From Clostridia bacterium (lineage in GTDB: Bacteria; Bacillota; Clostridia; TANB77; CAG-508): a stretch of DNA of 38,639 nt. The notes beneath the pieces are model-generated. The model worked only from the letters and a program-made list of their open reading frames with translations. It had not been told where the DNA came from and made no database searches. Of the stretch, positions 31,561-38,639 are shown piece by piece. A program made the position numbers and the translations under genes. The stretch spans positions 1 to 38,639 of the forward strand of contig JAAVZQ010000061.1 of NCBI GenBank assembly GCA_022791735.1, written 5' to 3'. Numbering within the stretch: position 1 is the stretch's first letter; each line of letters begins with the position of its first letter.

Positions 31561-34188
31561 ATGAGAATGCTTAATAAATACGAACCAAGTGAATTTGAAG
31601 AAAAAATCTATAAAGATTGGAATGAGAAGGGATATTTTACTACAAAAGTAGACAAGACAAGAACACCTTATACAATAGTAATTCCACCACCAAATGTAAC
31701 AGGAAAATTACATATGGGACATGCATTAGTTATGACACTTCAAGACATATTAATGAGATACAAAAAACTAAGAGGATTTAATACTTTGTGGGTACCAGGT
31801 ACAGACCATGCTGCTATTGCAACAGAAGTAAAAGTAGTTGAAAAGATAAAAAAAGAAGGAAAGACAAAGGAAAGCCTTGGAAGAGAGGCTTTCTTAGAGG
31901 AAGCTTGGGCATGGACACGTGAATATGGAGGAACAATAGAAAATCAATTAAAAACCTTAGGATGTAGCTGCGATTGGACAAGAGAAAGATTTACAATGGA
32001 TGAAGGGCTATCTAAAGCAGTGGAGCACGTATTTATAAAGATGTATGAAAAAGGTGCAATTTATAGGGGAAATAGAATGATAAATTGGTGCCCTGTTTGT
32101 AAAAGCTCTTTATCAGATATAGAAGTTGAGCCAGAAGAAGAAGCTTCACATTTATGGCATATTAGATATTATACAAAAGATAAAAAAGAGTATGTTACAG
32201 TTGCAACAACAAGACCAGAAACAATGCTTGGAGATACTGCTGTTGCAGTACATCCAGAAGATAAAAGATATAAAGATATGATTGGTAAAACTGTTGTAGT
32301 TCCACTTGTAAATAGGGAAATACCAATTGTTGCAGATGAATTTGTAGAAAAAGAATTTGGAACAGGTTCAGTAAAATTAACACCTGCACATGACTTTAAT
32401 GACTATGAGGCAGGTATAAGACATAATTTAGAAATGATAGAAGTATTTGATGAAAAAGGGATAATGCTAAACTTAGTGCCAAAATATCAAGGCATGGACT
32501 TAATGACAGCTAGAAAAGAGATTGTAAAAGATTTAGAAGAATTAGGGGCACTTGAGAAGATAGAAGACTATACACATAATGTAGGAAAATGTTATAGATG
32601 TCATAACACAGTAGAACCAAGAATATCTATGCAATGGTTTATGAAGATGGAGGAACTTGCGAAACCTGCAATAGAAGCGGTTAAGTCAGGGGAGATAAGA
32701 TTTGTACCAGATAGATTTGATAAAACATATTACCATTGGATGGAAAATATAAAAGATTGGTGTATATCAAGACAGATTTGGTGGGGACACAGAATTCCAG
32801 CATACTATTGTAAAGACTGCGGCGAGATTATGGTTAGTGGCAATGTACCAGATAAATGTACAAAATGTGGAAGCACAAAAATAGAGCAAGATCCAGATAC
32901 GCTTGATACATGGTTTAGTTCTGCATTATGGCCATTTTCAGTAATGGGCTGGCCAGAGGAAACAGAAGACTTTAAGTATTTTTATCCTACAAATACATTA
33001 GTTACAGCCTATGACATAATCTTTTTCTGGGTTGCTAGAATGATATTTTCAGGACTTGAGCATACAGGAAAAGTACCATTTGATACAGTATTCATGCATG
33101 GATTAGTTAGAGATGCACAAGGTAGAAAAATGTCAAAAAGTCTTGGCAATGGAATTGATCCAATAGATATTATAAAAGATTACGGAGCAGACTCACTAAG
33201 ATTTTCATTGGTGCAAAACATGACACTTGGAAATGATGTAAAGTATTCAGCAGAAAAAGCAGGTTCTGCTAAAAACTTTGCAAACAAAATATGGAATGCT
33301 GCCAAATTTGTAATAGCAAATACAGATAAAGAGGAGGTAGCTAATTTCAAAAAAGAGGATTTAAGTATAGAAGATAAGTGGTTACTAAATAAATTAGATA
33401 AATTAGTCCTAGATGTTACAAACCACATTGAAAAATACGAAGTTGGAATTGCAGCTACAAAGATATATGATTTTATATGGAGCGAATATTGTGATTGGTA
33501 TATAGAAATGAGCAAACCTAGACTATACAATGAGGGAAGCACTACAAAGAATGCATGTGTATATGTATTAAATTATGCACTTGTTACTTTCTTAAAGTTA
33601 TTACACCCATTTATGCCATTTATAACAGAAAAGATATACCAAGAACTAGATAATGAAAAGATAAGTATAATGCTAGAGAGTTGGCCAGAAGTAAAGGCTA
33701 AGTTTGAATATGAAGAAGAAGAGAAAAATATAGAGATTATAAAAAATATTATTGTAAATATAAGAAATATTAGAGCAAATATGAATGTTGTACCAAGCAA
33801 AAAAACAAATCTTATATTTGTTACAACAAAATATAAATCTCTTATAGAACAAGCTGAAAGCTTTTTAAAAAAGTTAGGTTTTGCAGAAAATATACAAGTA
33901 CAAGAAGATAAAGAAGGCATTCCAGAAAATAGTGTATCAATTGTAAGCGATGGCATAGAATTATTTATTCCTTTTGAAGAGTTAGTTGATGTAGCAAAAG
34001 AATTAGAAAGATTAGAAGGGGAAAAGGAGAAGCTAGAAAAAGAGGTAGAACGCTGTGCTAAAATGCTAAGTAATAAAGGCTTTGTAGAAAAAGCGCCAAA
34101 AGCAAAAATAGAAGAAGAAGAAGAAAAACTTGCAAAATACAGAGAAATGCTAGAAACAGTAGAAAAGAGAATAAAGGAAATGAAATAA
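31561..34188 (+). CDS. valS: valyl-tRNA synthetase
   Basis: PPPNVTGKLHMGHAL, GTDHAAIATE, GRKMSKSLGNGIDP; no frameshift in 875 aa. Confidence 0.98.
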   Translation: MRMLNKYEPSEFEEKIYKDWNEKGYFTTKVDKTRTPYTIVIPPPNVTGKLHMGHALVMTLQDILMRYKKLRGFNTLWVPGTDHAAIATEVKVVEKIKKEGKTKESLGREAFLEEAWAWTREYGGTIENQLKTLGCSCDWTRERFTMDEGLSKAVEHVFIKMYEKGAIYRGNRMINWCPVCKSSLSDIEVEPEEEASHLWHIRYYTKDKKEYVTVATTRPETMLGDTAVAVHPEDKRYKDMIGKTVVVPLVNREIPIVADEFVEKEFGTGSVKLTPAHDFNDYEAGIRHNLEMIEVFDEKGIMLNLVPKYQGMDLMTARKEIVKDLEELGALEKIEDYTHNVGKCYRCHNTVEPRISMQWFMKMEELAKPAIEAVKSGEIRFVPDRFDKTYYHWMENIKDWCISRQIWWGHRIPAYYCKDCGEIMVSGNVPDKCTKCGSTKIEQDPDTLDTWFSSALWPFSVMGWPEETEDFKYFYPTNTLVTAYDIIFFWVARMIFSGLEHTGKVPFDTVFMHGLVRDAQGRKMSKSLGNGIDPIDIIKDYGADSLRFSLVQNMTLGNDVKYSAEKAGSAKNFANKIWNAAKFVIANTDKEEVANFKKEDLSIEDKWLLNKLDKLVLDVTNHIEKYEVGIAATKIYDFIWSEYCDWYIEMSKPRLYNEGSTTKNACVYVLNYALVTFLKLLHPFMPFITEKIYQELDNEKISIMLESWPEVKAKFEYEEEEKNIEIIKNIIVNIRNIRANMNVVPSKKTNLIFVTTKYKSLIEQAESFLKKLGFAENIQVQEDKEGIPENSVSIVSDGIELFIPFEELVDVAKELERLEGEKEKLEKEVERCAKMLSNKGFVEKAPKAKIEEEEEKLAKYREMLETVEKRIKEMK

Positions 34189-34191
34189 TAG

Positions 34192-34494
34192 ATGTACTAT
34201 ACATATATGATAAGATGTGAAGATAATTCTTTATATACAGGTATGACTAGCGACTTAGAAAAAAGAATAAATGAGCATATATCAAAAGGCAAAAATGGAG
34301 CTAAGTATACAAAATCCCATAATGCTGTTAAATTAGAAATAGCATGGAAAAGTAAAGAAAAATCACTAGCATGTAAATTGGAGTATCAAATAAAAACTCT
34401 AAATAAAAAGCAAAAAGAAAGTTTAATAAAGGGCGAAAAGTTATCTACATATCTAAAAGGAAAAGTAGATTGTAGGAGATATAGGAAAGTATAA
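34192..34494 (+). CDS. GIY-YIG endonuclease-domain protein (YhbQ/YazA-like)
   Basis: YYTYMIRCEDNSLYTGMTSDLEKRINEHISKGKNGAKYTKSH. Confidence 0.93.
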   Translation: MYYTYMIRCEDNSLYTGMTSDLEKRINEHISKGKNGAKYTKSHNAVKLEIAWKSKEKSLACKLEYQIKTLNKKQKESLIKGEKLSTYLKGKVDCRRYRKV

Positions 34495-34803
34495 ATAACT
34501 ATATAAATTAAATATTTCGTAAATCGCTCGGGGCGGGCTAATCATCGCAAAAATTCTAGGTATATTTTATGGCACCCTTCCACAGGTATGTGAACTCTTG
34601 CCATAAAATATACTTAGAATTTTTATTTACTAGGAAAGTTAATTCTTTCCTAGTAAATAAAAATTGCTGAACGCTAGGGCCTTTGAGCTTTCTCGCCTTT
34701 AGGCTCGAAACTCAAATTGGCAAGAACAAAGAGCGCCGAGGCGCTTTGTTCTGCTTGATTACCTTACATTCGCTCTTTTCTCAAATTTAATTTATATAGT
34801 TAT
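34495..34803. other. large multi-hairpin structured intergenic region
   Basis: outer arms ataactatataaattaaat / atttaatttatatagttat; internal hairpins aaaaattctaggtatattttatggc/gccataaaatatacttagaattttt, atttactaggaaag/ctttcctagtaaat, agaacaaagagcgccgaggcgctttgttct. Confidence 0.7.
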
Positions 34804-34861
34804 TAGGTAATGTTTATATAAATTATTTGTTTTAAATAGGTAAAAAATGGAAAGAATATAA

Positions 34862-35725
34862 GTGGTGATAGATATGGGATTTATAATTGAAATTATAAAA
34901 TTTATAATTTTTTCTTTGATAATAGTAATTGTATCAAAACAAATTTTAGTAAAACTTTTAAGAAAACTTGCAGAAATTTTAGATTTAACTCCGAAAGCAG
35001 TTGGAAATGTAGCAGGCTTTGCAACATCAATGCCAGAGCTACTAACGGTATTTTTTTCAGCGACGCAAGGATTATATGACACAAGTATATACAATATAAT
35101 TAGTTCTAATGTAATAAATTTTATCCAATATATATGGTCAATAGTAATAAATAAAAATGGTAAAGTGCTTCAAAACAGAGCGCTTAAGACAGAACTTGTA
35201 ATGGTTATTGTAACAATCATAATTCCAGTTTTAATGGTAATTTTTAATATAGAAGCAAGCATTGGGATAGTGCCAATTTTTATTTTGTTATTTATATTGT
35301 TATATTACATAAAAGGCAATGTATATAAGATTTATAAAATTCATGAACTAAGTGATGAAGAAAATGCAAAAATTCAAGAAGAGAAAAAATGGCTTAAAAA
35401 TAAACAAAAAGTTGCACTTATAACCTTTTTAAAGCTAATTGGAGTAGGAGTTGCCTTATTTATTATAGGAAGCATGCTTGGAAATACTTTGGAGGCATTA
35501 AGTAATAGATTTAATATACCAGAAGCGGTAATAGGTATAATTTTAGGATTTGTAACAAGCATACCAGAACTTATAACTTTCATAGAAGCACAGAAACACC
35601 ATAGTAAAAATACAGATGATGTGCAAGGAGTTGTAGAAGCAACAAGCAACCTATTTACATCAAATATGCTTAACTTATTTGTAATCGAAAGTATAGGTAT
35701 TATTGTGTATTTTATAGTAAGCTAA
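34862..35725 (+). CDS. CaCA-family cation exchanger-like membrane protein
   Basis: two alpha-repeat-like motifs AVGNVAGFATSMPELLTVFFSA and AVIGIILGFVTSIPELITFIEA. Confidence 0.7.
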   Translation: MVIDMGFIIEIIKFIIFSLIIVIVSKQILVKLLRKLAEILDLTPKAVGNVAGFATSMPELLTVFFSATQGLYDTSIYNIISSNVINFIQYIWSIVINKNGKVLQNRALKTELVMVIVTIIIPVLMVIFNIEASIGIVPIFILLFILLYYIKGNVYKIYKIHELSDEENAKIQEEKKWLKNKQKVALITFLKLIGVGVALFIIGSMLGNTLEALSNRFNIPEAVIGIILGFVTSIPELITFIEAQKHHSKNTDDVQGVVEATSNLFTSNMLNLFVIESIGIIVYFIVS

Positions 35726-35854
35726 GATGTCACTTGACAACTTAACATAAAATAATATATAATAATTAGGTACCTATAAACAATTTGAAGTAAGGGCCTA
35801 GTCAACCCGCAAAAATTCGTAAAATGTATTTTTATGAAACGGAGGAAAAAACAA

Positions 35855-36223
35855 ATGGCAGAAGAAAAGAAAGTCCAAGAAGGAGAGACTCAGGGGACTG
35901 GAAGTACTGTGGAGCGGAGCACGAACAAAATCTCGGAATTGCTTGCGCAAATCATGCAGCTCATTGAAAAGTGCGAGCCTAATAAGGAGGAAGTTGATGA
36001 GTTCATCAAGAGTGCTACCGAAAATGATGCGCATAGAATAATGCGGCTGCGAATCTTATTAGACATGATGCTCGAAGCTGTGGTGCAAGCAAAGATTGAG
36101 ACTTCTATCAATAACGCTAAAGCGAGTGGGATGTCTCCTATGGATATGATGACGCAGCTACAGCATGAACTGGGCGAGGTTGGAATTGAGATGGACGGAG
36201 TGATCGGTGTGATGGGATTTTAA
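35855..36223 (+). CDS. hypothetical protein, GC-richer than surroundings
   Basis: ATG after ggagg; in-frame CGG at 35915 and 36044. Confidence 0.6.
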   Translation: MAEEKKVQEGETQGTGSTVERSTNKISELLAQIMQLIEKCEPNKEEVDEFIKSATENDAHRIMRLRILLDMMLEAVVQAKIETSINNAKASGMSPMDMMTQLQHELGEVGIEMDGVIGVMGF

Positions 36224-36452
36224 AAGCTAACAACCACAACGCACCATAGAGCTTCGTTTAAAGCTAAATGTAGTTTCTTTCAAAAAAGACTAAAATCTGG
36301 GAGTTTTCCTAGATTACAAAGATAAGAACTCAAGTCTATTATGGCTTGGGTTCTTATCTTTAGACTTAAAGTATATAACTTCAAATTTATTTGATTTTTT
36401 CATTAAAATGTAGTAAAATATATAAGTTAAATAAAAAATAAAGGAGAAGCAA

Positions 36453-37298
36453 ATGTTAGATATATTGCTAGATACGGTTATAGATAGCTTAAAATTGATA
36501 CCATTCTTATTTATAACATATTTAATAATGGAATATCTTGAACATAAACTTAGTGATAAGTCAAAGGAAAAGATAAAGAAATCAGGTAAAATCCGGACCT
36601 TTAATTCGGAGGTCTACTTGGTGTATTTCCACAATGTGGATTTTCAGTTGCTGCGACAAACTTTTATGCAGCAAGAGTAATTACGCTTGGAACATTGATT
36701 TCTGTATATCTTTCAACATCTGATGAGATGCTTCCAATACTTATATCAGAAGCCGCACCAATAGGTGAGATACTTGGAATACTTGCAGTAAAATTTGTGC
36801 TAGGTATGATATATGGTTTTATAATAGATTTTGTAATAAGACTAAAAAACAAAAACAGAGCAGAAGAGGAAAGAATAATAGATTTATGCGAAAAAGAACA
36901 TTGCCACTGTGAAAAAAGCTTGATAAAATCGGCTATAAAGCACACTGTAAGCATATTGATATATATATTTATACTTACTCTAATTGTAAATATAATAGTT
37001 CATCTAATTGGAGAGGAAACTTTAAGTAATTTCATGTCTAGCTCAAAAATACTAGGACCTATCATTACCGCACTAATTGGGCTAATACCAAACTGTGCAT
37101 CATCAGTAATAATTACGGAGCTATATTTAGGAAATCTCATAAGTTTCGGTTCATTAATAGGAGGCTTGCTTGCAAATGCAGGTAGCCGGATTACTTGTGC
37201 TATTTAGAATGAATAAAAATGTGAAGGAGAATATAGGTATTATACTTTTACTTTATGTACTTGGAGCAGTTACAGGAATTATAATAAATCTAATTTAA
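36453..37298 (+). CDS. ArsP_2-like / putative heavy-metal exporter membrane protein (three +1 shifts, CGGA 36594, 36607, 37187)
   Basis: ORFs join as [56 protein letters not shown]...[47 protein letters not shown]. Confidence 0.88.
36594..36597 (+). other. CGGA +1 recoding site (permease, site 1)
   Basis: aaa atc C|GGA CCT TTA -> [20 protein letters not shown]. Confidence 0.9.
36607..36610 (+). other. CGGA +1 recoding site (permease, site 2)
   Basis: tta att C|GGA GGT CTA, three codons after site 1. Confidence 0.9.
37187..37190 (+). other. CGGA +1 recoding site (permease, site 3)
   Basis: ggt agc C|GGA TTA CTT -> [16 protein letters not shown]. Confidence 0.9.
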
Positions 37299-37317
37299 TA
37301 GAAAAGGAAGAATAATT

Positions 37318-37815
37318 ATGAAATTAAACATAGTAATGTGTGAGCCAGAAATACCACAAAATACAGGAAACATTGCAAGAACATGTGCAGCGACAGGCTC
37401 AAAGTTACATCTAATATATCCACTCGGGTTTAGTATATCAGATAGATATTTGAAAAGAGCAGGTCTAGACTATTGGGATAAACTAGAAATAGAAGAACAT
37501 AGTTCACTTAATGCATTCATAGAAAAATATAAGCCAGAAGAGAATAATATGTTTTTTGCAACAACAAAAGCTAAACATTGTTATTCAGATGTAGATTATA
37601 GCAAAATGGAAGAGATATTTGTAATGTTTGGAAAAGAAACAAAAGGACTTCCAGAAGACCTTTTACAAAAATATATAGATAATACGATAAGAATACCAAT
37701 GATAGGAGATTTACGCTCACTAAACCTATCAAATTCAGTTGCAATAATTGCATATGAAATACTAAGACAAGGAAATTTTAAAGAATTAAACGAGATAAGT
37801 ACATATTTTGATTAG
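37318..37815 (+). CDS. trmL: tRNA (cytidine34-2'-O)-methyltransferase
   Basis: MKLNIVMCEPEIPQNTGNIARTCAATGSKLHLIYPLGF... MFGKETKGLPEDLL, IPMIGDLRSLNLSNSVAIIAYE. Confidence 0.95.
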   Translation: MKLNIVMCEPEIPQNTGNIARTCAATGSKLHLIYPLGFSISDRYLKRAGLDYWDKLEIEEHSSLNAFIEKYKPEENNMFFATTKAKHCYSDVDYSKMEEIFVMFGKETKGLPEDLLQKYIDNTIRIPMIGDLRSLNLSNSVAIIAYEILRQGNFKELNEISTYFD

Positions 37816-37883
37816 GTTTTTTGGTTGCATTTGATATATGGCTTATGGTATACTTACAATATAAGAGTAAAGGGAGGTATATA

Positions 37884-38192
37884 ATGACTAAAGAGATTTA
37901 TTCAATTGATGATATAAAGCAAATGTTGACAGAAGTATTAAGTGATACAGAAGTAGAAAAAGCGATTTTATTTGGTTCATATGCTAAAAATAAACAAACA
38001 AAATCAAGTGATATAGATATTTTAATAGATAGTAATGGGAAAATTAAAGGATTAAAGTTTTTTGCTATTATAGATGTAATTAAAGAAAAATTTGATAAAG
38101 ATGTTGATGTAATAGAGAAATCTGAAGTTACAAAGAATTCTAAGATAGAAAGAGAAATAGAGAAAACAGGAGTAGTTGTGTATGAAAAGTAA
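37884..38192 (+). CDS. MntA-like minimal nucleotidyltransferase (antitoxin)
   Basis: AILFGSYAKNKQTKSSDIDILID; overlaps a HepT-like ORF. Confidence 0.88.
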   Translation: MTKEIYSIDDIKQMLTEVLSDTEVEKAILFGSYAKNKQTKSSDIDILIDSNGKIKGLKFFAIIDVIKEKFDKDVDVIEKSEVTKNSKIEREIEKTGVVVYEK

Positions 38193-38521
38193 AGATAAAT
38201 TAATATTACAAAAAATGTTAAAATACATTAATGAAATTGAGGAGTTTATAAAGAGTTATACAAAAGAGAAATTTAGTAATGATAGAAAAACAATAAACGC
38301 TTGTGTTTTTAACCTAAGTCAGATTGGAGAACTTGTAGGAAAGCTTAGTGATAAAATTATGAATGAAAACAAGCATATAGAATGGAGAGGGCTAAAAGGA
38401 TTAAGAAATAGGATTGTGCATGATTATGAAGGGATAAATTTAGATATGGTTTGGAGGGTTTCTGGATGAAGAATTAGAAGACTTAAAAGAGCAAATTCAC
38501 GAACTGTTGAAATTAGGATAG
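38182..38521 (+). pseudogene. HepT-like HEPN toxin, frameshifted near 38456-38465 (not a CGG site)
   Basis: RNRIVHDYEG (RxxxxHxY-like) motif; frame resumes as DEELEDLKEQIHELLKLG*. Confidence 0.75.
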
Positions 38522-38536
38522 GAAATTTTATTTTTC

Positions 38537-38639
38537 CTATTCTTTTTTTTTGCAAGCTTCATTTAATGCCTCATTTGCAAGAATAGTTGCCAAGCTATCT
38601 CCAAGTTGAGTAAAAATAGCAGCAAGAAGCCCAATTTCT
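38537..38639 (-). CDS. C-terminal end of a minus-strand ORF (partial)
   Basis: ...EIGLLAAIFTQLGDSLATILANEALNEACKKKE*. Confidence 0.5.
   Translation of the reverse strand, partial: EIGLLAAIFTQLGDSLATILANEALNEACKKKE

Noticed and set aside
34495-34803. Candidate tRNA or unusual decoding tRNA in the structured region
   Set aside because: No T-loop GGTTCRANYCC-like box or cloverleaf spacing was recognised here or anywhere in the window; the decoder, if a tRNA, is probably elsewhere.
444-37190. Random sequencing/assembly indels as the cause of the split genes
   Set aside because: Random or GG-associated C insertions should also hit NNG|GNN, TGG and AGG contexts and non-coding DNA, and deletions should occur. 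All 24 are single C insertions in exact codon phase before GGN. Raw reads are still needed for certainty.
444-37190. Plain reassignment of CGG to another amino acid
   Set aside because: A 3-base reassignment would not restore the frame; downstream conserved sequence is always in the +1 frame.
54-37298. General pseudogenization of the region
   Set aside because: Apart from the CGG sites the reading frames are intact, motifs are conserved, and the affected genes include ffh, alaS, trmD, glmU and dxs. No scattered stops or deletions.

Overview
AT-rich Clostridia-like (Firmicutes) chromosomal segment with mostly housekeeping genes: dgt-like, glmU, dut, short alaS, HIT, sortase, TSCPD protein, HipA-like kinase, lexA, dxs, Lon-like protease, rimI/tsaB/tsaE, GH3/nagZ-like, ylxM-ffh-rpsP-khpA-rimM-trmD-rplS, an OmpR-type two-component system, uvrA, L,D-transpeptidase, valS, GIY-YIG, exchanger-like protein, ArsP_2-like permease, trmL, and a MntA/HepT-like pair. 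The main observation is a recoding signal. 17 otherwise intact genes, many of them essential, are each split in the ORF track by one or more +1 frameshifts. All 24 such frameshifts have the same form: one extra C exactly at a codon boundary before a GGN glycine codon, i.e. an in-frame CGG followed by A, T or C (CGGA 16, CGGT 6, CGGC 2). Skipping the C, or reading CGGN as a 4-base glycine codon, restores the conserved family motif each time (e.g. Ffh GLQGSGKT, TsaE GELGAGKT, DXS GDGALTGG, histidine kinase GSGLGLSIS, TrmD YGGGAGMVM). I found no in-frame CGG read as Arg in the AT-rich genes by manual scan, while CGT, CGC, CGA, AGA and AGG are used for Arg. Eight in-frame CGG codons that do not fit the rule lie in four GC-richer, atypical small ORFs. 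This suggests genome-wide +1 frameshifting or quadruplet decoding at CGG as glycine. The decoder (for example an unusual tRNA) is not visible in this window. Other observations: modular long palindromic repeats, a repeat that supplies the dut stop codon, a large multi-hairpin intergenic region, a 31-aa Asn-rich miniprotein, an acidic tail on L19, and a Spo0A-C-like gene with an in-frame TAA. Everything is by eye; no searches or folding were run.
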